Positions 30,217 to 39,443 of a stretch of 64,000 nt of DNA are shown here, piece by piece. The notes below the pieces were generated by a model that made no database searches, was not told where the DNA came from, and saw nothing but the letters and a program-made list of their open reading frames with translations. The position numbers were made by a program, and so were the translations under genes. Each line of letters begins with the position of its first letter. Positions within the stretch are counted from its first letter, which is position 1. The stretch covers positions 38,789 through 102,788 of the forward strand of contig JAFACG010000024.1 of the NCBI GenBank assembly GCA_023425645.1. The letters are read 5' to 3'. The stretch comes from Pseudomonadota bacterium (GTDB taxonomy: Bacteria; Pseudomonadota; Gammaproteobacteria; Burkholderiales; Burkholderiaceae_B).

Positions 30217-31650
30217 TTGTCCACCGGACAGACAGCAGGGCGGCCCCCCGCGGCCGCCAAGCGCCGCTCCCCCAAGAGATCGAGCATCCGGCTGGGCTTG
30301 TTCAGCCGGTCTTTTTTATTGCTGGCCGCCCTGATGCTGGTCAGCCTGGGAGCGTGGCTGCAGGTGTTCTTCAGCATGGAGGAAGGTCCGCGCGCCGCCC
30401 AGATGGCCCAGCGCGTGGCCTCCGTGGTCAGCATCACGCGCTCCGCGCTGGTCTATGCGCCGCCGGCCGTGCGTCCCGCCCTGCTGCTGGACCTGGCCAC
30501 CAAGGAAAGCCTGCGCGTCCAGCCCCGCGAAACCACAGACGAACTGGAGCCCCTGCCGCGCTCCAACTACTGGCAGCACGTATCCACCGAAGTGCGCGGC
30601 GCCCTGGGCAGCCAGACGCTGGTCATGTGGTCCGTCAACAACGTCCCCGGCGTGTGGGTGTCTTTCGACATCAATGACGATCAGTATTGGCTGGTGTTCG
30701 ACCGCGAACAGCTCAGCCTGACGGCGGGGGTCGAATGGCTGGGCTGGGGCGCCACCGCCCTGCTGCTGGCGCTGATCGGCGCGGCCGTCAGCGTGCGTTT
30801 CGTCAACCGTCCGCTGGCCCAGCTGGCCAAGGTCGCCCAGCAGCTTGCGCGCGGCGAAACGCCCAATACCCTGCCTGAAAAAGGCCCGGCGGAAATCCGC
30901 GACATGAATATCGCCTTCAACCGCATGGCGCGCGACATACGCCAGACGGAAGCCGACCGGGAAATCATGCTGGCGGGCATCTCGCACGACTTGCGCACGC
31001 CGCTGGCGCGCATGCGCCTGGAGATCGAACTGAGCCAGGTCTCGGACGAGACGCGCGCCGCCATCGACGAGGATCTGGCCCAGATCGACCACAGCATCGG
31101 CCAGTTGATGGAATACGCCCGGCCCGCCACCGCGGTGCCCGAACACGGCATCGACGTGTCCGCCGTGCTGAACGATGTGTACGAGCGCGAGCGCACCCAT
31201 ACCGAGACCCTGGGCGGGATCCTGACCGCGTCCATCGAACCCAATCTGTACGCCCGCATCAGCGCCCACGACCTCAAGCGCATCGTCTCCAACCTGATCG
31301 AAAATGCGCGCCGCTACGGCCGCAGCCCCGAAGACGATCGCGCGCGCATCGAACTGTCCGCCCACCAGCATGGCAATATCCTGGAGATCGCCGTCAAGGA
31401 CCAGGGCGTGGGCATCGCCCAGAACGACATCCAGCGCCTGCTGCGTCCGTTTTCCCGCGGCGTCTCGGCCCGCACCGGGGTCAGCGGCGCGGGCCTCGGG
31501 CTGGCCATCGTGGAGCGTCTGCTGGGCCAGGTCGGCGGCCACTTCGAGCTGATCAGCGCGCCATCCAACGGGCTGACCGCCCGTATCCAGCTGCCGCGCA
31601 TCCGCGCCGGCCGGAACGCTCCTGCCCCGCTGGCGGACAAGGAAGGCTGA
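30217..31650 (+). CDS. risS: Sensor histidine kinase RisS/EnvZ-like
   Basis: A 477-residue inner-membrane kinase. Two transmembrane helices flank a periplasmic domain of about 120 residues. A HAMP domain follows, then the dimerisation motif ISHDLRTPLARMRLEIELS with His257, and ATPase boxes NLIENARRYG and GAGLGLAIVERLL. It should phosphorylate RisA. The start is TTG at 30217, two bases after the risA stop. The frame is intact, unlike B. pertussis, where risS is known to be disrupted. Confidence 0.88.
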   Translation: MSTGQTAGRPPAAAKRRSPKRSSIRLGLFSRSFLLLAALMLVSLGAWLQVFFSMEEGPRAAQMAQRVASVVSITRSALVYAPPAVRPALLLDLATKESLRVQPRETTDELEPLPRSNYWQHVSTEVRGALGSQTLVMWSVNNVPGVWVSFDINDDQYWLVFDREQLSLTAGVEWLGWGATALLLALIGAAVSVRFVNRPLAQLAKVAQQLARGETPNTLPEKGPAEIRDMNIAFNRMARDIRQTEADREIMLAGISHDLRTPLARMRLEIELSQVSDETRAAIDEDLAQIDHSIGQLMEYARPATAVPEHGIDVSAVLNDVYERERTHTETLGGILTASIEPNLYARISAHDLKRIVSNLIENARRYGRSPEDDRARIELSAHQHGNILEIAVKDQGVGIAQNDIQRLLRPFSRGVSARTGVSGAGLGLAIVERLLGQVGGHFELISAPSNGLTARIQLPRIRAGRNAPAPLADKEG

Positions 31651-31659
31651 AGGCGCGGC

Positions 31660-32145
31660 TCAGGCGCGCACCAGCAAGGCCACGGCCGTCACGGCGATGC
31701 CTTCCTGGCGCCCCACGAAGCCGATGGCCTCGTTGGTCTTGCCCTTGATGTTCACGCAACCCGGCTCCAATTCGAGATCCGCCTGGATGTTGGCCGCCAT
31801 GGCGGGCGCATGCGGAGCGATCTTGGGCTTCTGGGCGTGAATGGTGGCGTCCACATTGCCTACCTTCCAGCCCGCCGCCTTCACCTGCCCGAAGGCGTGC
31901 CGCAACAGCACCCGGCTGTCGGCGCCTTTATAGCGTGGATCGGTATCGGGAAAATGCCGGCCTATGTCGCCCAGGCCAGCCGCGCCGAGAATGGCGTCGG
32001 TGATGGCGTGCAGCAGCGCATCGGCGTCCGAATGCCCCATCAGGCCATGCGTATGCGGGATCGTGACGCCGCCCAGGATCAGCGGCCGGCCTTCGCACAA
32101 CACATGTACATCGAACCCCTGCCCCACACGAAACGGTATTGTCAT
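31660..32145 (-). CDS. ispF: 2-C-methyl-D-erythritol 2,4-cyclodiphosphate synthase
   Basis: Fifth step of the non-mevalonate isoprenoid pathway. The 161-residue enzyme has the metal site FDVH, the conserved [24 protein letters not shown] and [15 protein letters not shown]. The ATG at 32145 ([10 protein letters not shown]) overlaps the ispD stop as ATGA and gives the family N-terminus; an ATG two codons earlier at 32151 is possible. It converges on risS with nine bases between them. Confidence 0.94.
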   Translation of the reverse strand: MTIPFRVGQGFDVHVLCEGRPLILGGVTIPHTHGLMGHSDADALLHAITDAILGAAGLGDIGRHFPDTDPRYKGADSRVLLRHAFGQVKAAGWKVGNVDATIHAQKPKIAPHAPAMAANIQADLELEPGCVNIKGKTNEAIGFVGRQEGIAVTAVALLVRA

Positions 32146-32843
32146 AGCCATTTTTCCATCAATTCAAAATCGTCCGGCCAGGTCACTTTAAAATTGCGCG
32201 CCGACCCCAATATCAACAAAGGCTTGTCGCCCGCCAATTCCATGGCGCTGGCCTCGTCCGTGACGGGCCGCCCCTGCGCAGCGGCCTGTTCCAGGGCCTG
32301 CCGCAAGCCTTGCGCGGAAAACATCTGCGGCGTCTGCGCCAGCCATAGCCCTTCCCTGTCCACCGTGGCCTGCACGGCGGGAACGTCGCCCGCCGCGCTG
32401 CGCTTGACCGTGTCCGGCACCGGCTGGGCCAGCAGGCCGCCGCGCCCCGCCCGCAGGCAGGCGTCGATCAGGCGCGCCAGCGCCTGGGCGGGCAGGCCCG
32501 GCCGGGCCGCATCATGCACCAGCACCCACTGGTCCGGGTCAGGCTCCAGGCTGCGCAGGGCGTTGAGCACCGTGTCGGCACGGGTGGGACCGCCGCAGGG
32601 CAGGCAGACCGTGCGCGGCAGGCCCCGCAGCGCATCGGCCGCCCAGGTATCGCCGGGCGCCACCGCCACGCGCACCTGCGTCACGCGCTCGTCGGCCAGC
32701 AGCGCCTGCACGGAGCGGCGCAGCATGGGCTCTCCGCCCAGCAGGCGGTACTGCTTGGGCAGGCCCTGCGCCTTCGTGGCAGAATCCAGGGCGCGCAAGC
32801 CTATGCCGGCGGCCGGAACAATCGCAATCAACGTAGTCTTCAT
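32142..32843 (-). CDS. ispD: 2-C-methyl-D-erythritol 4-phosphate cytidylyltransferase
   Basis: Third step of the same pathway: couples MEP to CTP. The 233-residue protein has the nucleotide loop [10 protein letters not shown], then PKQYRLLGG after a slightly extended loop, VHDAARP, and the C-terminal TDEASAMEL. It is cotranscribed with ispF. Its start codon lies 17 bases from that of the divergent mfd gene, so the promoters of the two must overlap each other or lie inside coding sequence. Confidence 0.93.
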   Translation of the reverse strand: MKTTLIAIVPAAGIGLRALDSATKAQGLPKQYRLLGGEPMLRRSVQALLADERVTQVRVAVAPGDTWAADALRGLPRTVCLPCGGPTRADTVLNALRSLEPDPDQWVLVHDAARPGLPAQALARLIDACLRAGRGGLLAQPVPDTVKRSAAGDVPAVQATVDREGLWLAQTPQMFSAQGLRQALEQAAAQGRPVTDEASAMELAGDKPLLILGSARNFKVTWPDDFELMEKWL

Positions 32844-32860
32844 AGGTGGGTGATTTTATA

Positions 32861-35800
32861 ATGACAATCCTGATGGAAACCGAAAAACAGCACTCCCTGT
32901 CCCTGCCCAGCACCCACGAGGTGCTCGCCGCCTTGCGCCCCGGCCAGCGCTACGTTCAACCCATGCCGCCCGGTTCGGGCGACGCCTGCCTGATTGCCGA
33001 CCTGGCGCGCCGGCACGGCGCGCCCCTGGTCGTGCTGTGCGCCGATCCCCTGTCCGCGCAGCGCCTGGCCGAAGAAGTGCTGCTGTTCGCGCCGGAGCTG
33101 CGCGTCCGCCAGCTGCCCGACTGGGAAACGCTGCCCTACGACAGCTTTTCGCCGCACCAGGACCTGATCTCCGAACGCCTGCGCACCCTGCACGCCCTGA
33201 TGATGCAGGAGGTGGATGTGCTCACGGTGCCCGTCACCACCGCGCTCTACCGGCTGGCGCCGCCGTCCTTCCTGGCCGCCTACACCTTTTCCTTCCGCCA
33301 GGGCGACGCCCTGGACGAGGCCAGCCTGCGCGCCCAGCTGACGCTGGCCAACTACACCCACATGACCCAGGTGAGCGCGCCGGGTGAATTCAGCATCCGC
33401 GGCGGCCTGATCGACCTGTTTCCCATGGGCTCGGCCCTGCCTTACCGCCTGGACCTGTTCGACGACGAAATCGAGACCATACGCAGCTTCGACATCGACA
33501 CCCAGCGCAGCCTGTACCCGGTCAAGGAGATCCAGTTGCTGCCGGGACGCGAGTTCCCGATGGACGAAGAGGCGCGCAACAACTTCCGGGCGCGCTTTCG
33601 CGAACAGTTCGAAGGAGATCCTTCGCGCGCCCTGCCCTACAAGGACGTGGGCAACGGGATCGCCTTCGCGGGCATCGAGTATTATCTGCCGCTGTTCTTC
33701 GAACAGACGGCCACCCTGATGGACTACGTGCCGCAAGGCAGCCTGGTGGTCACGCACGGCGACGCGCAGACGGCCATCCAGCGCTTCCAGAACGACACGC
33801 ACAGCCGCTACGCGTTTCTGAAGAACGACCGCGAGCGCCCCATCCTGCCGCCCGCCAGCCTGTTCCTGTCGGACGAGCAGTTCTTCGGCGAGATCAAACC
33901 CTTCGCCCGGCTCAGCCTGGGCGGCGCGGCGCCTGGCGCGTCGAAACCCGACACGGCGGCAGCCGATACACCGGACGCCGCCCCGCTTTCGCACCCGGAC
34001 TTCGAGCCTCTGCCAGCCGTGGCCGTGAACCGACGCGCCGAGGACCCGCTTGCGCTGCTGCGCCGCGAAGTCCACGACCAGCGCCGCCGCACCGTGCTGT
34101 GCGCCGATTCACCCGGGCGTCGCGAGACGCTGCTGCAGATGCTGCTGGAGTATGACTTGCGGCCCGCGCCCGACTGCCAGAACCTGGCCGACTTCCTGGA
34201 CTCGGACGCGCCCTTCGCCCTGATCGTGGCGCCGCTGTTCCATGGCTTCGCCCTGGTGCACGGCGGCCTGAGCCTGCTGACGGAAAACGACCTCTACCCC
34301 ACCCAGGCGCGCACCCAGCGCGGCCGCCGCCGCAACGAGCGCAGCAGCGACGTGGAAGCCATGGTGCGCGACCTGTCGGAACTGCGCGAGGGCGATCCGG
34401 TGGTGCACGCCGAGCACGGCATAGGCCGCTACTGCGGCCTGAAGGAGATGGATCTGGGCGAAGGCCCGGTGGAGTTCCTGCACCTGGAGTACGCCAAAGG
34501 CAGCACTCTGTATGTGCCCGTGGCGCAATTGCACGTCATCGCTCGCTATAGCGGCTCCGATCCCGAACATGCGCCGCTGCACCAGCTGGGCTCGGGCCAG
34601 TGGGACAAGGCCCGCCGGCGCGCGGCCAAACAGGCGCGCGACAGCGCCGCCGAGCTGCTCGCCCTGTACGCCCAGCGCGCCGCCCGCCAGGGCTACCAGT
34701 TCAAGCTGCCGCTGAACGACTACCAGGCTTTCGCCGAGGGCTTCGGTTTCGAGGAAACGCCCGACCAGGCGGCCGCCATCGAGGCCGTCGTCCAGGACAT
34801 GACCTCGGGCCGGCCCATGGACCGCCTGGTCTGCGGCGATGTGGGCTTCGGCAAGACCGAGGTCGCGCTGCGCGCCGCCTTCCTGGCCGTGGCCAACGGC
34901 AAGCAGGTGGCGCTATTGTGCCCCACCACGCTGCTGGCCGAACAGCACGCCCAGACCTTCGCGGACCGCTTCGCCGACTGGCCGGTGCGCGTGGCCGAGC
35001 TGTCGCGCTTCCGTTCCAGCAAGGACACCCAGGCAGCCATAGCCGGCCTGCGCGAAGGCAGCGTGGACATCGTCATCGGCACGCACAAGATCCTGTCCTC
35101 CGACGTGCGCTTCAAGCAGCTGGGCCTGGTCATCATCGACGAAGAACACCGCTTCGGCGTGCGCCAGAAAGAAGCCTTGAAGGCGCTGCGCGCCGAGGTG
35201 GACGTCCTGACCCTCACCGCCACCCCCATCCCGCGCACGCTGGGCATGTCGCTGGAAGGCATACGCGACTTCTCCGTGATCGCCACCGCGCCGCAAAAGC
35301 GCCTGGCCATCAAGACCTTCGTGCGCCGCGAAGACGGCAGCACCATACGCGAGGCCCTGCTGCGCGAATTGAAGCGCGGCGGCCAGGTCTACTTCCTGCA
35401 CAACGAAGTCGAGACCATCCACAACCGCCGCGCCCGTCTGGAGGAGCTCGTGCCCGAGGCGAGCATCGCCGTGGCCCACGGCCAGATGCCCGAACGCGAG
35501 CTGGAAGCCGTCATGAAGGGCTTCTATCAGAAGCGCTACAACGTGCTGCTGTGCACGACCATCATCGAGACCGGCATCGACGTGCCCAGCGCCAACACCA
35601 TCGTGATCCACCGCGCCGACCGCCTGGGCCTGGCCCAGCTGCACCAGCTGCGCGGCCGGGTCGGGCGCTCGCACCACCAGGCCTACGCCTACCTGCTGAC
35701 GCCGGGCGAGGACGCCATCACCAGCAATGCCAAGAAGCGGCTGGAGGCCATCCAGGCCATGGAAGAGCTGGGAGCCGGATTCTTCCTGGCCATGCACGAT

Positions 35801-36406
35801 CTGGAGATCCGGGGCGCCGGCGAAGTGCTGGGCGAATCGCAGTCGGGCGATATCCAGGAAGTGGGTTTCTCCATGTACTCGGACATGCTCAATGCGGCAG
35901 TAAAAGCGCTCAAGGCCGGCGAAGAGCCCGACCTGGATTCGCCCTTCGCCCTGCAGTGCGAGGTCAATCTGCGCACCTCCGCCCTGCTGCCTTCCAGCTA
36001 CTGTCCGGACGTCAATGCCCGCCTGGGGCACTACAAGGCGCTCTCGCACGCGCGCAACGAGGAAGACCTGTTCAGCATCCAGGAGGAGCTCATCGACCGC
36101 TACGGCCCCTTGCCCGAGCCCGGCGAGCATCTGCTGGCCGTGCATCGCCTGCGCATCCAGGCCGAGCCGCTGGGCATCGTCAAGATCGACGCCAGCGAAG
36201 CCCAGGCCACCGTGCAGTTCTCGACCAAGCCCAATGTGGACCCGGTCAGCATCATCGAACTGGTGCAGAAGAACAAGCAGGTGCGCCTGGCCGGTCCGGA
36301 CAAGCTGCGCATCGAGATCCGCGACGGGGAAGTCGTCAAGAACCGTGTCCAGGCCGTGCGCAGCGTGCTGGCGAGCCTGAAGAAAGAAAATGGCAAGCCA
36401 GCCTGA
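32861..36406 (+). CDS. mfd: Transcription-repair coupling factor Mfd
   Basis: DNA translocase that removes stalled RNA polymerase and recruits UvrA. From the ATG at 32861 the protein has 1181 residues. It has UvrB-like N-terminal domains (PDWETLPYDSFSPHQD), the RNA polymerase interaction domain (EGDPVVHAEHGIGRY), RecG-like helicase motifs (Walker A GDVGFGKTEV, DEEHRFGV, TATPIPRTL, LHQLRGRVGR) and a C-terminal TRCF domain. AGGTGG lies 11 bases before the start. A GTG at 32846 and an ATG at 32873 are less likely starts. An Ala/Pro-rich segment near residue 365 is probably a linker. Confidence 0.95.
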   Translation: MTILMETEKQHSLSLPSTHEVLAALRPGQRYVQPMPPGSGDACLIADLARRHGAPLVVLCADPLSAQRLAEEVLLFAPELRVRQLPDWETLPYDSFSPHQDLISERLRTLHALMMQEVDVLTVPVTTALYRLAPPSFLAAYTFSFRQGDALDEASLRAQLTLANYTHMTQVSAPGEFSIRGGLIDLFPMGSALPYRLDLFDDEIETIRSFDIDTQRSLYPVKEIQLLPGREFPMDEEARNNFRARFREQFEGDPSRALPYKDVGNGIAFAGIEYYLPLFFEQTATLMDYVPQGSLVVTHGDAQTAIQRFQNDTHSRYAFLKNDRERPILPPASLFLSDEQFFGEIKPFARLSLGGAAPGASKPDTAAADTPDAAPLSHPDFEPLPAVAVNRRAEDPLALLRREVHDQRRRTVLCADSPGRRETLLQMLLEYDLRPAPDCQNLADFLDSDAPFALIVAPLFHGFALVHGGLSLLTENDLYPTQARTQRGRRRNERSSDVEAMVRDLSELREGDPVVHAEHGIGRYCGLKEMDLGEGPVEFLHLEYAKGSTLYVPVAQLHVIARYSGSDPEHAPLHQLGSGQWDKARRRAAKQARDSAAELLALYAQRAARQGYQFKLPLNDYQAFAEGFGFEETPDQAAAIEAVVQDMTSGRPMDRLVCGDVGFGKTEVALRAAFLAVANGKQVALLCPTTLLAEQHAQTFADRFADWPVRVAELSRFRSSKDTQAAIAGLREGSVDIVIGTHKILSSDVRFKQLGLVIIDEEHRFGVRQKEALKALRAEVDVLTLTATPIPRTLGMSLEGIRDFSVIATAPQKRLAIKTFVRREDGSTIREALLRELKRGGQVYFLHNEVETIHNRRARLEELVPEASIAVAHGQMPERELEAVMKGFYQKRYNVLLCTTIIETGIDVPSANTIVIHRADRLGLAQLHQLRGRVGRSHHQAYAYLLTPGEDAITSNAKKRLEAIQAMEELGAGFFLAMHDLEIRGAGEVLGESQSGDIQEVGFSMYSDMLNAAVKALKAGEEPDLDSPFALQCEVNLRTSALLPSSYCPDVNARLGHYKALSHARNEEDLFSIQEELIDRYGPLPEPGEHLLAVHRLRIQAEPLGIVKIDASEAQATVQFSTKPNVDPVSIIELVQKNKQVRLAGPDKLRIEIRDGEVVKNRVQAVRSVLASLKKENGKPA

Positions 36407-36474
36407 GACCAGCCGCTGACGGGACGGCCTGTCGCCCCTCCCGCAGACTTTTCGCGCCGGACCGGCCGACCATG

Positions 36475-36513
36475 AAAAAAATCCCCGTAGACCTGCGGTT
36501 TACGGGGATTTTA
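36475..36513. terminator. Bidirectional terminator between mfd and serB
   Basis: ATCCCCGTA (36481-36489) and TACGGGGAT (36501-36509) form a 9-bp stem, with an A-run on the left and TTTT on the right, so it can stop transcription from both sides of this convergent pair. Confidence 0.85.
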
Positions 36514-36537
36514 TCTGCCTGGGCCGGCGTGAACGTC

Positions 36538-37389
36538 TTACACGTCCAGCCTGAACCAGTTCAGCACCGCGTCCAGCGGCGAATGATTCAGGGCGAAGCG
36601 GGCCTGCTCCTGGACCACGGGCTTGGCCCGGTATGCAACGGCATACTTGGCCTTGGCCAGCATCAGCAGATCATTGGCGCCATCGCCCATGGCGATGCAC
36701 TGCTCGGGGCCCGCGCCCAGCTCGGCGGCAAGCTCCTGCAGGAAACGCGCCTTGGCCTGTCCGTCCACGATATCGCCCAGCACCTTGCCGGTCAGCACGC
36801 CATCGACGACTTCCAGCGTATTGGAATAGGCATAGCTCAGGCTCAGGCGGTCCTTCATGCGTTCCGTGAAGAAGGTGAAGCCGCCGGATACCAGCAGCGT
36901 CTTGACGCCGTGCGCGTGCGCCGCGGCCACCAGCCGCTCGGCGCCGGGGTTGGGCTGCAGGCGCTCTTCATAGACGCGCGCCAGGTCATTCACCGTCACG
37001 CCTTCCAGAAACGCCACCCGGCGGATCAGGCTCTCCGAGAAATCCTTGATCTCCCCGCGCATGGCGGCTTCGGTAATGGTGGCGACCTGTTCCTTGCGGC
37101 CCGCCATGTCGGCGATCTCGTCGATGCACTCGATATTGATCAGTGTGGAGTCCATGTCCATCGCCAGCACGCGCATCTCCTTCAGCCGGTCGATCTGGTC
37201 CAGGAAAGCAAAGTCCATGCGGGCCTCCTGGCACAGGGCCTGGACCTGCGGCTTCTGCTGCGCGTCGGCGCCCAGCAGGCGCACGGCCGTCGGCCCCAGT
37301 TCCTGGACGCCGTCCGCCTGCACCAGCGCGGCGATTTTTTCGATGATGGCGCCATCCAGGCGCGGCCCCTGAAGAATGAGATGAGACAT
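36538..37389 (-). CDS. serB: Phosphoserine phosphatase
   Basis: Final step of serine synthesis. The 283-residue HAD-family enzyme has an N-terminal ACT-like region, nucleophile motif DMDST (Asp78, Asp80), motif II LLVSGGFTFF and motif III IAMGDGANDLLML. The ATG at 37389 (MSHLILQGP) matches the family; the frame is open to 37524, but that extension is translated repeat DNA and is not part of the gene. No clear promoter was identified between the start and the tandem repeat upstream. Confidence 0.94.
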   Translation of the reverse strand: MSHLILQGPRLDGAIIEKIAALVQADGVQELGPTAVRLLGADAQQKPQVQALCQEARMDFAFLDQIDRLKEMRVLAMDMDSTLINIECIDEIADMAGRKEQVATITEAAMRGEIKDFSESLIRRVAFLEGVTVNDLARVYEERLQPNPGAERLVAAAHAHGVKTLLVSGGFTFFTERMKDRLSLSYAYSNTLEVVDGVLTGKVLGDIVDGQAKARFLQELAAELGAGPEQCIAMGDGANDLLMLAKAKYAVAYRAKPVVQEQARFALNHSPLDAVLNWFRLDV

Positions 37390-37434
37390 CAATACGTCCA
37401 CGAAACAAATAAACGGGGCGCGCGCGGCGAGCCC

Positions 37435-37592
37435 CAAAAAGCCCCCACGCTGCGCCTTCGGCTTGCTCCCCCCCGAGGGGGCGCTTTTTGCCTTGGGGCG
37501 GCCCGGCGGCAAAAAAGCCCCCACGCTGCGCCTTCGGCTTGCTCCCCCCCGAGGGGGCGCTTTTTGCCTTGGGGCGGCCCGGCGGCAAAAAA
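37435..37592. repeat. Two tandem copies of a 76-bp repeat between serB and a nitronate monooxygenase
   Basis: The 70 bases 37441-37510 recur without change at 37517-37586, each followed by AAAAAA, giving a period of 76. The unit has GC-rich arms able to fold (CCCCCC with GGGGGC, CTTCGG loop) and ends its hairpin with CTTTTTGCC on the plus strand and a T-run on the minus strand, so it resembles a two-way terminator. Similar GC-rich CGCCTTCGGCTTGC-type elements are, as I recall, dispersed in Burkholderiales genomes. A partial look-alike sits at the right edge of the window. Confidence 0.85.
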
Positions 37593-37721
37593 TTGCTATT
37601 GTATCGCGCCGACAGTGAGAAACGGCGCCCGGACGAAGCGGCTTGCCTCGGCGCGGGCGCCGGTTTTCAGCCCGGACTCATCCTGCTACGATGAAGCACA
37701 CAGGAAAACAAGGACTCTTCT

Positions 37722-38837
37722 ATGTACGTCTGGCCCAACAATACCTTGCTGGATCTGCTGAACATCGAACATCCCATCATCCAGGCTCCCATGGCCGGCG
37801 CCCAGGACAGCGCCCTGGCCATCGCCGTGGCGCGCGCAGGGGGCCTGGGCTCCTTGCCCTGCGCCATGCTCAGCGTGGACCAGATACGCGAACAGGCGGG
37901 CCTGTTCCGCCAGGCCACGGATCGCCCCTTGAACCTGAACTTCTTCTGTCACCAGGACCAGCGCCTGGAACCCGAAGCGGTGCAGGGATGGCGGCTGCGC
38001 CTGATGCCTTACTATCAAGAGTACGGACTGGACCCGAACCAGGAGCTGCCCAAGGCCTCGCGCGCGCCGTTCTCGTCGGCGCATGCGGACCTGCTGGACG
38101 AGCTTCGCCCTGAAGTCGTCAGTTTTCATTTCGGCCTGCCCTCCCCCGATCTGCTCGAGCGCGTCAAGCAGGCGGGCGCACTCACGATGGCCAGCGCCAC
38201 CACCGTGGCCGAAGCCATCTGGCTGCAGGAGCACGGCGCCGACGTCATCATTGCCCAGGGCTCGGAGGCCGGCGGCCATCGCGGCCTGTTCCTGGGCGAG
38301 AATGTCTCCACCCAGGTCGGCAGCCTGGCCCTGCTGCCGCAGATTGCGGATGCCGTGGACAAGCCCGTCATCGCGGCGGGGGGCATTGCCGACGGACGCG
38401 GCATCGCCGCCGCATTCGCGCTGGGCGCCTGCGCCGCCCAGATCGGCACGGCCTACCTGTTCTGTCCTGAATCCAAGATCAGCGAATTGCACCGCAAGGC
38501 GCTGAACAACAGCACCTCGGACGGCACCGCCATCACCAATCTGTTCTCGGGCCGTCCGGCGCGCAGCATACGCACCCGGCTGATGGATGAGATCGGCCCC
38601 CTGGACGCCAGCGCGCCTGTCTTTCCGCACGCCGGCTCCGCACTCAGCCCTTTGCGCATCGAAGCCGAAAAACAGGGCCGCAGCGACTTCACCTCGCTCT
38701 GGAGCGGTCAGGCCGCCTCGCTCGGGCGGCGCCTTCCCGCCGAGCAGCTGACACTGGTGCTGGCCCAGGAAGCCCAGGGCGTCTGCAAGCGCCTGGGCGT
38801 GGCCGGCGCGCCCCATGCCCCGCTGGGCGGACGATGA
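37722..38837 (+). CDS. Nitronate monooxygenase family flavoprotein
   Basis: A 371-residue FMN-dependent TIM-barrel enzyme. It has the N-terminal IIQAPMAGAQDSALAIAV, the catalytic His in SEAGGHRG, and FMN phosphate loops AAGGIADGRGIAAA and GTAYLFCPE. The family oxidises alkyl nitronates such as propionate-3-nitronate with O2. Substrate and physiological role are not shown by the sequence. It is monocistronic, with the tandem repeat upstream and a 17-bp terminator downstream. Confidence 0.88.
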   Translation: MYVWPNNTLLDLLNIEHPIIQAPMAGAQDSALAIAVARAGGLGSLPCAMLSVDQIREQAGLFRQATDRPLNLNFFCHQDQRLEPEAVQGWRLRLMPYYQEYGLDPNQELPKASRAPFSSAHADLLDELRPEVVSFHFGLPSPDLLERVKQAGALTMASATTVAEAIWLQEHGADVIIAQGSEAGGHRGLFLGENVSTQVGSLALLPQIADAVDKPVIAAGGIADGRGIAAAFALGACAAQIGTAYLFCPESKISELHRKALNNSTSDGTAITNLFSGRPARSIRTRLMDEIGPLDASAPVFPHAGSALSPLRIEAEKQGRSDFTSLWSGQAASLGRRLPAEQLTLVLAQEAQGVCKRLGVAGAPHAPLGGR

Positions 38838-38847
38838 TCCCGACCGG

Positions 38848-38886
38848 CCATAAAAAAACCCGCATGCATTGCGGGTTTTTTTATGG
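38848..38886. terminator. Bidirectional terminator with a 17-bp perfect stem
   Basis: Arms 38848-38864 and 38870-38886 are perfectly complementary around TGCAT. The A-run and T-run make it efficient in both directions. It separates the nitronate monooxygenase gene from the end of the nuo operon. Confidence 0.93.
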
Positions 38887-38899
38887 CGGATCAGCCGGC

Positions 38900-39430
38900 T
38901 TATTCGAACTTGCCCTTGGGATGGCGCATCAGGTAGCGATACACATAGCCTGGATAGGCCAGCACCAGGAACAAGGCGAAGGTGATGGTGTAAAACACCC
39001 AGGTCTGGCTGAATGGATTGCCGATGCTGGCTTCAAAGGCGAAGCCCAGGGCGCCGACGATGCCGTAGAACGCACACACTTCCAGCAAGCGGAAGAAAAA
39101 GCTTTTGTGGACATTCTGGCCTCGCGCGCGCCAGGCCGGGAAGTAGAACACCGCCGCGGCCACAGCCAGCGCCAGCGCCACCTTGCCCAGCATGGCGGGC
39201 GTGGAGCTCAGGCCCGAGCTGCGGCCGATTAGGCTGTAGATGCCCAGGCCCAGCGCCGTCACCACGGCCAGGAAGGCCACGCCGCTGAGCAACTGCAGCC
39301 AGGCGGGACGCGGCGCTTCTCCCCGCGCGGACCAAGGCAGAACCAGCAAGGGTTTCTCCACGAAGAACGGCAGATTGGCCGTGATCAGCGCAAGAACGAT
39401 CAACACCCAGATGGAAAGGCTTTGGTCCAT
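38900..39430 (-). CDS. DUF2818 family membrane protein at the end of the nuo operon
   Basis: A 176-residue hydrophobic protein with four predicted transmembrane helices (near residues 5-22, 44-68, 81-98 and 135-160). It has the family start WVLIVLALITANLPFF and end YVYRYLMRHPKGKFE. DUF2818 genes follow nuoN in Burkholderiales. The position 13 bases after nuoN points to a role linked to complex I, possibly an accessory or assembly factor; no function is known to me. A strong terminator follows. Confidence 0.82.
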   Translation of the reverse strand: MDQSLSIWVLIVLALITANLPFFVEKPLLVLPWSARGEAPRPAWLQLLSGVAFLAVVTALGLGIYSLIGRSSGLSSTPAMLGKVALALAVAAAVFYFPAWRARGQNVHKSFFFRLLEVCAFYGIVGALGFAFEASIGNPFSQTWVFYTITFALFLVLAYPGYVYRYLMRHPKGKFE

Positions 39431-39443
39431 GTCGTCACCTCGA

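Noticed and set aside
30217..31650. Frameshift in risS like that of B. pertussis
   Set aside because: The frame is open from the transmembrane region through the last ATPase box. No break was found.
37435..37592. Tandem repeat considered as a CRISPR array
   Set aside because: Only two units, without spacers between them, GC-rich and terminator-like. No cas gene is in the window.
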